Below are positions 33,679 to 42,501 of a stretch of 64,000 bases of DNA, piece after piece. The notes beneath the pieces are model-generated. The model had not been told where the DNA came from, did no database searches, and saw only the letters and a program-made list of their open reading frames with translations. Location of the stretch: positions 124,001 through 188,000 of the forward strand of contig FNPA01000005.1 of NCBI GenBank assembly GCA_900107185.1, in the 5' to 3' direction. The translations under genes were made by a program, and so were the position numbers. Position 1 is the stretch's first letter; each line of letters begins with the position of its first letter. This stretch comes from Ruminococcaceae bacterium YAD3003 (lineage in GTDB: Bacteria; Bacillota; Clostridia; Saccharofermentanales; Saccharofermentanaceae).

Positions 33679-34881
33679 TCAGAACGGATTGATCTCAATA
33701 TCTTCTGTTCCTGCAACGCCGGATTCAACCAAAAGCTCAATATCAAGATTTTTCTCTGCTTCGATTATATCCTCAGGATGCGGGTGTGTCTTCGGGTGTT
33801 TTGCAACAAATACAGTACAACAATCTTCATAAGGAAGAATTGAAGTCTCAAATGCTCCGATATCACGTGAAATATCACATGTAGCCTGCTTATCCAGACC
33901 GATAAGAGGTCTTAATATAGGCATCTTAACGACTTCATTAGTAGCTGCTATAGCTTCCATGGTTTGGGAAGCTACCTGTCCAAGGCTCTCACCTGTAATA
34001 AGACACTTACAATCGTACTTTTGGGCGAGTCTTTCAGCGATCTGGAGCATGACCCGGCGCATAGTAACCGTGAGCATGTCCTGAGGTGAATTCTTATAAA
34101 GATCCAACTGGATCTGGGTAAAGTTAACGACATGAAGAGTCATACGTCCGGAATAACCTGACACGATCTTTGCCAGATCAATAACCTTCTGCTTCGCCAT
34201 ATCGCTGGTATACGGATATGAATGGAAATAAACGGCATCAAGAGGCATACCTCTGGAAGCCATCATGAAGCCTGCTACAGGGCTGTCGATACCACCTGAC
34301 AAAAGGAGCATTCCCCTTGCGCATGTTCCGACAGGAAGTCCTCTGTGTGCCATCATCTTGCCTGAGTAGATGTAGTTGGACTCACGGATCTCAACATTTA
34401 AGATGAAATCAGGATTCTTTACCTTAACCGTAAGTTCAGGGAAATGCTGGAGGATCTGATAACCAAGTTCTTCACAGATTTCAGGAGATGTCATGGGGAA
34501 AGTCTTGTTTCCACGCTTACTCTCAACCTTGAATGTCTTGTAATCAGGATTACGTGCGAGGAGTTCCTCAACACACTTAAAAGCATTCTCCTTAACAGAT
34601 TCAAAATCGCCTTCGAACTTTCTGGCAAGACTTACGGAAACAATACCGAAGACCTGACACACTGCCTTCATTATCTCTTCTGCTGAAGACATACTCTCGA
34701 AATTCGGATTATTCTCTTCCTTAGGCTCGATCCAGATTCTGCTCTGACTCTGGTAGATCTTCAGATCACCAAATCTCTTAAGTCTGTATTTGAGATTGCT
34801 CTTGAGCTGAATCTCAAATGAACCTCTGTTTAGGCCTTTGAGGGTTATCTCACCCATTCTTGCCAAAAGGACATTACCCAT
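33679..34881 (-). CDS. thiI: tRNA 4-thiouridine / thiazole sulfurtransferase ThiI
   Basis: 400 aa. THUMP RNA-binding domain (about 60-170) followed by a PP-loop ATPase with LLLSGGIDSPVAGFMM. It lacks the C-terminal rhodanese domain found in E. coli, as in Bacillus ThiI, which gets sulfur from a dedicated cysteine desulfurase. The desulfurase gene lies 9 nt upstream, which fits. It makes s4U8 in tRNA, with a possible role in thiamine. Confidence 0.95.
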   Translation of the reverse strand: MGNVLLARMGEITLKGLNRGSFEIQLKSNLKYRLKRFGDLKIYQSQSRIWIEPKEENNPNFESMSSAEEIMKAVCQVFGIVSVSLARKFEGDFESVKENAFKCVEELLARNPDYKTFKVESKRGNKTFPMTSPEICEELGYQILQHFPELTVKVKNPDFILNVEIRESNYIYSGKMMAHRGLPVGTCARGMLLLSGGIDSPVAGFMMASRGMPLDAVYFHSYPYTSDMAKQKVIDLAKIVSGYSGRMTLHVVNFTQIQLDLYKNSPQDMLTVTMRRVMLQIAERLAQKYDCKCLITGESLGQVASQTMEAIAATNEVVKMPILRPLIGLDKQATCDISRDIGAFETSILPYEDCCTVFVAKHPKTHPHPEDIIEAEKNLDIELLVESGVAGTEDIEINPF

Positions 34882-34890
34882 TCTGTTTCC

Positions 34891-36030
34891 TCACTTAATC
34901 AGAAATTGTTCGTAAATTTCATCAACGCGCTTAATAAACTCAACTGCTTCTTCCATTGTATTGCTTCTGGAGAAACTGAGTCTTACTGCATTTGCGGCAA
35001 TCTTACGGTCCACACCGCTCTCGAGAAGGACATAAGATACCTTCTTTGTTTTCGCAGAGCAGGCAGAAACCGTAGAAACATATATATCGTAGATCTCAAG
35101 ACAATGCAGCATTGTCTCAGATTCAAAACCATCGAAAGAAACATTCAAAACATAAGGAAGAGCATCATCAGGAGACAGGATTTTTGCACCTCTGTCTGCT
35201 AATTCCTTTCGAAGGAAATTATTGATCTCAGAAACTTTCGCAAATGATTCATCTATTTCGGTGCTCACTTCCTTCAATGCCTCGAGGAAAGCACCTGCGA
35301 GAACAGGGCTCTGCGTACCGGATCTCATACCATCCTGCTGTCCGCCGCCAACGATGAGCGGATCAATCCTTACGCCCTTTCTGACATATAAGACTCCGTT
35401 TCCCTTAACGGAATGGATCTTATGTCCGGAGAAAGAACACATATCAGCACCCAGTTTTGACAAATCAACAGGCATCTTTCCCAATGCCTGCACGCAGTCA
35501 AGATAGATAGCCGTTGCAGGAGATTTAGCCTTTATCGTTTTAAAAATGTCCTCAAAAGGAAGAACTGAACCTGTCTCGTTATTAACAAGAGTAAAACAAG
35601 CGAGAGCAACATCACCCTTACCGAGTTCCTCTTCGAGGCTCTCAATAAGAGGCTTCCCGTCAGGACCAACCTTAACAAATCTGATCTCGTATCCGAGTTT
35701 TGCCAGATACTCAAGACACTCAAGAGTTGCCTTATGTTCAGTTCTGGTTGAAATGACAGCATTACCGGATCTCTTGTTGCGGCTCATGTAACCTTTGATA
35801 GCAGTGTTGGCACTCTCAGTAGCACAAGACGTAAAGAAAATCTCTTCAGGCTTTGCACCTAAGAGTCCGGCAGTTTCTTTACGGATACCTTCGCAAATAT
35901 CAGCAGCTCTGTTTCCAAGCTTATGAAGAGCTCCCGGATTAGCAGATAATGAATCTTCCGTGAGCTCGATAATCTTGTTTCTTACACCCTGTGAAACAAA
36001 GGTAGTTGCACTGTTATCAAAATAAATCAT
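34891..36030 (-). CDS. Cysteine desulfurase (NifS/IscS family)
   Basis: 379 aa. PLP-dependent enzyme releasing sulfur from cysteine. N-terminus MIYFDNSATT is the family start; the PLP Lys is in SGHKIHSVKGNG, and the catalytic Cys loop reads VSACSAKTKKVSYVL. The start is the ATG at 36030, with no Shine-Dalgarno, and a promoter placing the +1 at or next to the start codon (see findings). With ThiI it forms a sulfur relay to tRNA. Confidence 0.93.
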   Translation of the reverse strand: MIYFDNSATTFVSQGVRNKIIELTEDSLSANPGALHKLGNRAADICEGIRKETAGLLGAKPEEIFFTSCATESANTAIKGYMSRNKRSGNAVISTRTEHKATLECLEYLAKLGYEIRFVKVGPDGKPLIESLEEELGKGDVALACFTLVNNETGSVLPFEDIFKTIKAKSPATAIYLDCVQALGKMPVDLSKLGADMCSFSGHKIHSVKGNGVLYVRKGVRIDPLIVGGGQQDGMRSGTQSPVLAGAFLEALKEVSTEIDESFAKVSEINNFLRKELADRGAKILSPDDALPYVLNVSFDGFESETMLHCLEIYDIYVSTVSACSAKTKKVSYVLLESGVDRKIAANAVRLSFSRSNTMEEAVEFIKRVDEIYEQFLIK

Positions 36031-36037
36031 GTCGGTC

Positions 36038-36066
36038 AGTATATATAAAATAAGATTAGACTTCAA
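36038..36066 (-). promoter_or_regulatory. Leaderless-type promoter of the cysteine desulfurase
   Basis: Minus-strand TTGAAG (36061-36066), 17 nt, TATACT (36038-36043), then 7 nt to the ATG. The predicted transcription start is the ATG or one base before it. Confidence 0.6.
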
Positions 36067-36110
36067 TAGTAACTTTAATCGAAAATACATTGATATAAAT
36101 TTGGTATTTT

Positions 36111-36125
36111 ATGAAAGCTTTTCAT
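36111..36125. promoter_or_regulatory. 15-bp palindrome upstream of the GH51 gene
   Basis: ATGAAA-GCT-TTTCAT. It lies 40 bp before the chosen start codon; a possible operator for sugar control. No partner regulator is identified. Confidence 0.3.
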
Positions 36126-36164
36126 GTTAATATTTTTCTATTCTCATCAATATACGGAGGCATT

Positions 36165-37676
36165 ATGTACAAGCTCGTAATCAACCCCAGCAAAGAACAA
36201 GGACATATCAACCCGGAAATTCAGGGACATTTTTCAGAGCATCTGGGAAGATGTATTTACGAAGGTGTTTTCGTAGGTGAAGATTCGGACATCCCTAACA
36301 CAAAAGGTATGCGCAACGATGTTGTTGAAGCTTTAAAAGAAATGAAGATTCCGGTCCTCCGTTGGCCGGGCGGATGCTTCGCAGATGAATATCACTGGAA
36401 AGACGGAATCGGTCCCAAAGAATCAAGAAAAAAGATGATCAATACCAACTGGGGCGGCGTCACTGAAGATAACAGCTTCGGTACTCACGAGTTCATGGAA
36501 CTCGCTGAGCAGCTCGGTTGTAAGACTTATGTCAACGGTAATATCGGCAGCGGTACTGTCCGTGAGATGAGCGAATGGGTTGAGTATATGACTTTCGATG
36601 GTGTCTCTCCTATGGCTGATCTCCGTAGAGCAAACGGCAGAGAAAAGCCCTGGACAGTTGACTATTTTGCAGTCGGCAATGAGACATGGGGCTGCGGCGG
36701 CAACATGGTACCTGAATACTATGCAAACCTCTACAAGCACTATCAGACATTTGTTAAGCAGTACAATCCCGACAAGAAGATCAAGAAGCTCGCCGTTGGT
36801 CCTACAGACAAGGATTACAACTGGACTGAGACAATGCTCAGAGAGTGCTTCAGACAGCAGGGATCAACCCCTCAAAACTTCGGTTATATGGACGGTCTTA
36901 CTCTGCACTATTACACTCTTCCCTACGACTGGGACAAGAAAGGCAGTGCTACTAAATTCAACGATAAAGAATGGTACATGACCCTCTCGAAAACTTTCGC
37001 TATGGAAGAATTCATCGAGAAGCATTCAGCTATCATGGACAGGTACGATCCTGACTGCAGAATCGGTCTTATGGTCGATGAATGGGGTACATGGTACGAC
37101 GTTGAAGAAGGTACAAACCCTGGATTCCTCTATCAGCAGAATACTATCCGTGATGCACTTATCGCAGGCATCAACCTAAACATCTTCAACAAGCACTGCA
37201 AACGTGTAAAGATGGCTAACATCGCTCAGCTCGTCAATGTTCTTCAGGCTGTTATCCTTACTGAGGGCCCGAAGATGATCAAGACTCCTACCTACTACGT
37301 CTTCAAGATGTATAGTGCTCATCAGGATAACGAGTTGCTCGAGAGCTCCATTGATACAGATACTATCGGACTCGAGAAAGAATATATGGTTCCTAACCTT
37401 ACCGAATCTGTTTCCAAGGACAAGGATGGCAAGATTCACATTACTCTTACTAACCTCTCTGCAACTGACTCTTATGAGATCGAATCCAGCATCGTAGGCA
37501 GCAGCATCAAATCAGCTACAGGTTCAGTAGTTGCAGGTGCCATCACTGCCCATAACACTTTCGATGAGCCTGATGTTGTTAAGGAAGAAGCATTTGATGC
37601 ATTTGAGACAAACGGTGACAAGCTCACATTTAAGATTCCCGCATCAAGCGTAATGCACATCGAAGTTACAGTATGA
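36165..37676 (+). CDS. Alpha-L-arabinofuranosidase, GH51
   Basis: 503 aa. Removes arabinose side chains from arabinoxylan fragments. Acid/base E173 in AVGNETWGCGG, nucleophile E306 in VDEWGTWYD, and the RWPGGCFADEYHWKDGIG segment (about 66-83), all typical of GH51. No signal peptide, so cytoplasmic. Start is the ATG at 36165, preceded by GGAGG at 4 nt; an upstream in-frame ATG (36111) has none. The gene overlaps the next one by 4 nt. Confidence 0.96.
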   Translation: MYKLVINPSKEQGHINPEIQGHFSEHLGRCIYEGVFVGEDSDIPNTKGMRNDVVEALKEMKIPVLRWPGGCFADEYHWKDGIGPKESRKKMINTNWGGVTEDNSFGTHEFMELAEQLGCKTYVNGNIGSGTVREMSEWVEYMTFDGVSPMADLRRANGREKPWTVDYFAVGNETWGCGGNMVPEYYANLYKHYQTFVKQYNPDKKIKKLAVGPTDKDYNWTETMLRECFRQQGSTPQNFGYMDGLTLHYYTLPYDWDKKGSATKFNDKEWYMTLSKTFAMEEFIEKHSAIMDRYDPDCRIGLMVDEWGTWYDVEEGTNPGFLYQQNTIRDALIAGINLNIFNKHCKRVKMANIAQLVNVLQAVILTEGPKMIKTPTYYVFKMYSAHQDNELLESSIDTDTIGLEKEYMVPNLTESVSKDKDGKIHITLTNLSATDSYEIESSIVGSSIKSATGSVVAGAITAHNTFDEPDVVKEEAFDAFETNGDKLTFKIPASSVMHIEVTV

Positions 37677-37921
37677 CTAAGATCTGCACCAGGTGTCTTC
37701 TAAAAGATTTCAATAAAGAACAATATGAGGCCATTGTTACCAATGGCCTCTCTTCACTTCCAAAAGAAGACTTAACCGGAAGCGATATAACTGAAAAAAG
37801 GCTGGCCGTTTGCCGCGACTGTGACAAACTCAATCAGGGAACGTGCCTGGCATGCGGCTGCTTTGTAGAGATCAGAGCCTCGCTAAAAAAAGGCAAATGC
37901 CCATATGATCTGTGGAAATAA
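37673..37921 (+). CDS. Small zinc-ribbon protein (DUF6171-like)
   Basis: 82 aa. Cys-rich: CTRC at 5-8, then CRDC at 47-50, CLACGC at 58-63 and a final Cys at 76. The arrangement suggests two metal-binding sites. The name DUF6171 is from memory of the family pattern and function is unknown. ATGA overlap with the GH51 gene shows coupling to arabinoxylan use, though it may be incidental. Confidence 0.75.
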   Translation: MTKICTRCLLKDFNKEQYEAIVTNGLSSLPKEDLTGSDITEKRLAVCRDCDKLNQGTCLACGCFVEIRASLKKGKCPYDLWK

Positions 37922-37928
37922 GTCAACG

Positions 37929-37960
37929 AAAAAGCCTCGCAATCATATGCGAGGCTTTTT
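37929..37960. terminator. Bidirectional terminator
   Basis: Stem AAAAAGCCTCGCA / TGCGAGGCTTTTT with a 6-base loop. It ends the GH51 operon on the plus strand and, with T-rich sides, the tRNA-Leu transcript on the minus strand. Confidence 0.9.
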
Positions 37961-37961
37961 A

Positions 37962-38048
37962 TGGTGCAGATGGCGGGACTTGAACCCGCACGAGATTGCT
38001 CCCACTAGCACCTGAAGCTAGCGCGTCTGCCAATTCCACCACATCTGC
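37962..38048 (-). tRNA. tRNA-Leu (anticodon CAG)
   Basis: 87 nt with encoded CCA and a long class II variable arm. Acceptor GCAGATG/CATCTGC, anticodon stem CTAGC/GCTAG, loop TTCAGGT, T loop TTCAAGT. Reads CUG. Confidence 0.97.
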
Positions 38049-38059
38049 GTGCGGGTTAG

Positions 38060-38088
38060 ATTTTATATCATAGGACAATAATTTTCAA
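38060..38088 (-). promoter_or_regulatory. Promoter of tRNA-Leu
   Basis: Minus-strand TTGAAA (38083-38088), 17 nt, TAAAAT (38060-38065), with predicted start about 5 nt before the tRNA 5' end. Confidence 0.6.
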
Positions 38089-38126
38089 TAACGGCTATTT
38101 TAAGGTATAAAGCTCCCCTATCTCCT

Positions 38127-38154
38127 TTGAGATGAAGAGCAGTAATATTATAAT
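38127..38154 (+). promoter_or_regulatory. Leaderless-type promoter of the helicase
   Basis: TTGAGA (38127-38132), 16 nt, TATAAT (38149-38154), then 6 nt to the ATG at 38161. No AGGAGG-like site lies between; the 6 nt CTCCTT resemble an anti-Shine-Dalgarno sequence. Confidence 0.65.
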
Positions 38155-38160
38155 CTCCTT

Positions 38161-40530
38161 ATGAATAAGATTAGTGTTTCCGTTACAGATTTGGCTTCTT
38201 ATATCTCCCGGCGCGGCAATCTCGCCGGCGGTTCCTACGGATCTGTTTCCGGAATCGAAGGCACCAGACTCCACCAGAGAGTCTTTTCCGACCTTAAGAA
38301 GGCTTATGGAGACGTAGTCTTTACCGAAGAAACTTTGGTTTACGACTATATATCAGGTTCAGGGATCTGCCTCAGTGTCAACGGACGGTTCGACGCTATG
38401 CTCCTGAATCCCGGCAAGACTCCTATGCTTTTTGAGATCAAATCATTTAACTCAACCAAAGAGAGCTTTGATGCGTTAGTACGTCCTGAACACGTTACCC
38501 AGCTAAAGCTCTATGGTGCCATGTATCTCCTTACAAACTCTGATGTCCTGGACATCGCTCTCACATTAAGATATGTTTCCATAACCACATTGGACAGCTA
38601 TGAGAATACATACCATATGTCTTATGAGGAGGCAGAGAAGTATTGGGAAGAAATCTGCTCTGAATACTGCGTATTTGCCCAGACGCTCCTCGATTACCAG
38701 AGCAGTCTTATGGACACGGTTACTCAGATGAGATTTCCTTTCGACACTATCAGACCGGGCCAGAAAGAATTTATGAAGAAAGCTCTTCTGGCACTGAATT
38801 CACAGGAAGCATTCTTTGTTGAGGCACCAACCGGTATCGGCAAAACCGTTTCCGTTCTCTACCCTGCAATCAAGGGTCTGGTTAAGAACAGATACGACAA
38901 AATATTCTATCTGACCGCAAAAGAAGCAACCCGCGGCGTCGCAGAGAACACACTTAATCAGATGCGTAAATCAGGACTTATCCTGAGATCCATCACGTTA
39001 AGATCCAAGGAGAAGATGTGTCCTTACGGAACTGAATGTGATGCCAAATTCTGCCCTCTCGCCAAGGATTACTATGGCAAGCTCAAGGCTGCGCTTAATG
39101 AATCTCTGGCTTTTGATGAGATAACACCTGAGAAAATTACCGAAATCGCGTTAAAACACGGTATATGTCCTCATGAGTTCATGATCGATACCATGAATTA
39201 CTGCACAGTTATTATCGGAGACTATAACCATGTCTTCTGCCCGAGAGTATCACTCACTTCAATGGAGCCGGGAAACCAGAGAATTGCCGTTCTCGTAGAC
39301 GAGGCCCACAACATGATAGACAGAGGACGAGATATGTTCTCTGCCTCGTTCTCATTGAGCCTTATCGACGAGATGATAAAAGACTTCAAAGGCAGAGACG
39401 CAAAAACCGAGGCTCTGCTCCAACAGCTCAGAAACTATTTCGTGAATATCGGATCATGTTTTGATTCATCCAGTTCATGTTTCCGTTTATTGGAAGAGGC
39501 TGATGAACGCAAGGTTCTTATGACCGAGAATTGGGAAGCAGTAAGACAGCCGCCACGTCAGTTATATGCAAAACTTTGGTATACGATAAGACGTTTATCG
39601 CCAGTATTAGATGACCTCGAACAAGGACCTTGTAGAAAGACTGCAGTCAAATTCTTCTTTGAGGCCAGATACTTCCTTACTGTATTAGAGCACTATTTTG
39701 ATACTGCTTATATAACTACTGCTTCAAGAGATCACGGCGAGATAACGATTACTTTGGATTGCCTCGATTGCGCATCTAAACTCGATTACATAATCAGGGA
39801 CAGAATGTCTGTTATATTCTTCTCTGCTACTTTCACGCCTTACGAATACTATCGCAACTGTCTGGTAGGACCAGATTGCGACTATTCATCATTCCTGAAG
39901 CTCCCGTCTCCGTTCCCTCCTGAGAATCTGGAGATAATGATCGATTCAGAGATATCAACGGCATATAAGAACCGTTCTATTACGCAGGATGAATTGTCAT
40001 CTAAAATAGCCGATTGCCTTAAGGATAAGACAGGCAATCACATGATATTCTTCCCGTCGTTTGAATACATGAATCAGATCATGCCAAAGATCGAACAGGA
40101 TCTGAAGAGCCGTGGCGTTTCCAAATACAGGATAATCTCACAGATATCTGAAATGACAAATACCGAGAAAGAAGAATTCCTCGAGAGTTTTAAGGAACCC
40201 TACGACGGACTTCTCATCGGTGCAGCTGTTTTAGGCGGTCATTTCGGAGAAGGAATCGATCTTGTAGGAGACAGACTCACAGGTGTCGTTATCGTTGGAG
40301 TCGGTCTTCCCAAGATATCTCCCGAACGTCAGATCCTAAGTAATTACTACTCTGAAAAATTCGGTGACGGATTTGCTTTCGCGTACAGATTCCCCGGCTG
40401 GCAGAAGGTCCTCCAGGCTGTAGGCAGAGTTATCCGTACAGAAACAGATACGGGCTTTGCGCTCCTGATTGATGAGAGACTGGCAAAGCCCGAATATATT
40501 ATGCTATTTCCTGATCACTGGAAGATCTGA
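38161..40530 (+). CDS. PD-(D/E)XK nuclease–XPD/DinG-type DNA helicase fusion
   Basis: 789 aa. Residues 1-180 form a RecB/Cas4-like nuclease: H38 (EGTRLHQR), D78 (NGRFDAM), E92-x-K94 (FEIKS), Q114 and Y118 (QLKLYG). The helicase follows: P-loop APTGIGKT at 222-229, four Fe-S cysteines C287, C293, C298 and C336, DEAH at 380-383, and motif VI GRVIRTETDTG near the C-terminus with GEGIDLVGDRL. Superfamily 2, Fe-S class, so 5'-3' polarity is likely. Its substrate is unknown; a repair role is inferred. No RBS; leaderless start. Its end overlaps the GH10 gene by 16 nt, convergent. Confidence 0.92.
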   Translation: MNKISVSVTDLASYISRRGNLAGGSYGSVSGIEGTRLHQRVFSDLKKAYGDVVFTEETLVYDYISGSGICLSVNGRFDAMLLNPGKTPMLFEIKSFNSTKESFDALVRPEHVTQLKLYGAMYLLTNSDVLDIALTLRYVSITTLDSYENTYHMSYEEAEKYWEEICSEYCVFAQTLLDYQSSLMDTVTQMRFPFDTIRPGQKEFMKKALLALNSQEAFFVEAPTGIGKTVSVLYPAIKGLVKNRYDKIFYLTAKEATRGVAENTLNQMRKSGLILRSITLRSKEKMCPYGTECDAKFCPLAKDYYGKLKAALNESLAFDEITPEKITEIALKHGICPHEFMIDTMNYCTVIIGDYNHVFCPRVSLTSMEPGNQRIAVLVDEAHNMIDRGRDMFSASFSLSLIDEMIKDFKGRDAKTEALLQQLRNYFVNIGSCFDSSSSCFRLLEEADERKVLMTENWEAVRQPPRQLYAKLWYTIRRLSPVLDDLEQGPCRKTAVKFFFEARYFLTVLEHYFDTAYITTASRDHGEITITLDCLDCASKLDYIIRDRMSVIFFSATFTPYEYYRNCLVGPDCDYSSFLKLPSPFPPENLEIMIDSEISTAYKNRSITQDELSSKIADCLKDKTGNHMIFFPSFEYMNQIMPKIEQDLKSRGVSKYRIISQISEMTNTEKEEFLESFKEPYDGLLIGAAVLGGHFGEGIDLVGDRLTGVVIVGVGLPKISPERQILSNYYSEKFGDGFAFAYRFPGWQKVLQAVGRVIRTETDTGFALLIDERLAKPEYIMLFPDHWKI

Positions 40531-41726
40531 ACTGTTGCTTTTGAAGGTTCAGATCCTATTGTTATTACACCTTCTGCACCTTCGATCTCATAAGTACCCT
40601 TAGTACCTCTGATAGGTACAAAACCACCGCTGTTTGTGCGAATGATTTGACTCTCGGTCCACCACTCACCCTTAACCAGGTTATAAAGTCTTTCGTATGC
40701 AGGCTTTAATCTGTTCTCTACAGTTACGAGACCACTCGGAGCATTAAGCCATGCACCATCAGCAAAATCCCAACCTGTAATAGCCTTAACATTAGGATCA
40801 TTAAAAAGGATCTTGTACATCTCTTCCCATTCTCTGGCCTGTCTCTCTTCACCTTCTTCAGTTGTAGGCCATTTCTCGACCTGCCAGTCGTTGAGATCCT
40901 CAATATAATCAGGCATTATTTCACCTGAAATAAGAGTATTCTCCGTAAAATGGATAGGCAGTCCGAATCTGCCAAAACGCTTGAGAACATCGTAGAGTTT
41001 TTCAGATCCCCAATAGCCCTGGTGCTGGTGAGACTGAATACCGATTGCAGATATCTGAACGCCTGCATCTAAACATTCTTCAATGAGCTTCTCATATTGC
41101 GGAGAAGTATTGAAATCGTTAATGAGGAAAGTACCATCAGGATTAGCTGCTCTGGCGCAATCAAATACTTCCTTAACAAGCGTAACTCTTCCGTATTTAT
41201 TGCAGATTCTGGTAACTGCATTATCGTACTTATCGAACACCGGCATGATAACAACTTCATTGATAACATCCCATATATCGATTACACCTTTAAACGCAGT
41301 AACCTCTCTGGTTATTCTTTCGAGCTGCTTATCCATTATGACTTCATCTGAATACTTTAAGAGCCAGTCAGCACATACGGTATGCCAGCAAAGAGGATGT
41401 CCTTTGAGAGTTACATTATTGCTTCTCAAAATATCAGCGGCAGCTTTTCTCTGGTCAAAAAGAATTTTACCTTCTTCAATCTCATACTGTCCCCAATAGA
41501 AAGGAAGTGTTCCGTAATTAAACAGTTTAAGCCATTTTTGTGTCCTATCCTGATCGAGACCTTTTCCTGACCAATCGACAAAATCGAAAGCACCTGAACC
41601 GAATAAAAATTCATGGGATTTTTGTTTTAAAACGAGTTCCTTGTCAGCTACAGGATTGCCGTTTCTGTCTGTTACCCGAACCATACATTCGCCAATGCGG
41701 TGCGAAGGGGTGGAAATTGAATTCAT
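40515..41726 (-). CDS. Endo-1,4-beta-xylanase, GH10
   Basis: 403 aa. Acid/base E157 in DVINEV and nucleophile E262 in HFTENTLI, with HPLCWH at 110-115. A small beta N-terminal region (about 10-45) precedes the barrel and a C-terminal beta module follows the barrel. No signal peptide or membrane anchor, so intracellular; it probably cuts imported xylo-oligosaccharides. It follows recO by 37 nt on the same strand; the AAGGAAGG stretch serves as a loose ribosome site. Confidence 0.95.
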   Translation of the reverse strand: MNSISTPSHRIGECMVRVTDRNGNPVADKELVLKQKSHEFLFGSGAFDFVDWSGKGLDQDRTQKWLKLFNYGTLPFYWGQYEIEEGKILFDQRKAAADILRSNNVTLKGHPLCWHTVCADWLLKYSDEVIMDKQLERITREVTAFKGVIDIWDVINEVVIMPVFDKYDNAVTRICNKYGRVTLVKEVFDCARAANPDGTFLINDFNTSPQYEKLIEECLDAGVQISAIGIQSHQHQGYWGSEKLYDVLKRFGRFGLPIHFTENTLISGEIMPDYIEDLNDWQVEKWPTTEEGEERQAREWEEMYKILFNDPNVKAITGWDFADGAWLNAPSGLVTVENRLKPAYERLYNLVKGEWWTESQIIRTNSGGFVPIRGTKGTYEIEGAEGVITIGSEPSKATVQIFQ

Positions 41727-41763
41727 GCCTTTATTTTCCTTCCTTTTTCCTAACTTACAAAAA

Positions 41764-42501
41764 TTATAAGTTATTCAAAACGGAAAGGCTGTCATATATC
41801 TTGTCAAAATGTATAGATAAATAATCTGTTGTGAATTCTTTCAGGTCCTGTTCGGTCTTTTTGTCAGCATTCGAAGTAAACATTCTCTTCAGATCACATG
41901 TAGCGAAAAAGTTTAACGCTCTGACAGCAGGCTCATCAAGAAGTCTGTTAAATGATCTGTTCTGACTGCTCTCTGAACCTCCGGAGATATTGATCATGTA
42001 TCTTCCCTGTTTATCACCTGATGCCTTATATAGCGGATCGTCGAGATCATATAAAACCGTGAAGCCGGCTATAGTCAGGAGTCTCCAATTAAATGCTGAA
42101 TAAATAAGAAGATATTTATCCTTGTTATTAGCCAGCATATAGTAAGCATAAACTGCCAGTTCATATGCTTCTTTGGCATTCTCACTTTGAAGAGTGCAAT
42201 CCATAAGACAGGATGAAATATGCGCGGCAACTGTCATTTGTTCCAGACTGTCCATAATCTTTGAATTGCTCTCAATTATCGATGCGTCTTTGAGATAGTA
42301 GTATCCGTGTGAAACAGATACAACAAAATCACAGAGCATATAAGGCATTGAGAAACAGCCTAATGAACTGCCCGGTTTAGAAACACCTTTCGCGCAGATG
42401 GTAATAAGACCCCTGTCTGCAGTTAAAACAGATAGGAGCCTGTCCTTATCCTTGTATTCATTTGAACGGATAATGAGACCGCGGCAGTTAAAAGGATCCA
42501 T
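41764..42501 (-). CDS. recO: DNA repair protein RecO
   Basis: 245 aa. N-terminal OB-fold region (CRGLIIRSNEYKDKDRLLSVLTADRG) and helical C-terminal part. The usual zinc-binding CxxC cluster of many Firmicute RecO proteins is not seen. It loads RecA with RecF and RecR. Its start overlaps the YbeY-Era stop by 1 nt; order Era then RecO is standard. Confidence 0.9.
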   Translation of the reverse strand: MDPFNCRGLIIRSNEYKDKDRLLSVLTADRGLITICAKGVSKPGSSLGCFSMPYMLCDFVVSVSHGYYYLKDASIIESNSKIMDSLEQMTVAAHISSCLMDCTLQSENAKEAYELAVYAYYMLANNKDKYLLIYSAFNWRLLTIAGFTVLYDLDDPLYKASGDKQGRYMINISGGSESSQNRSFNRLLDEPAVRALNFFATCDLKRMFTSNADKKTEQDLKEFTTDYLSIHFDKIYDSLSVLNNL

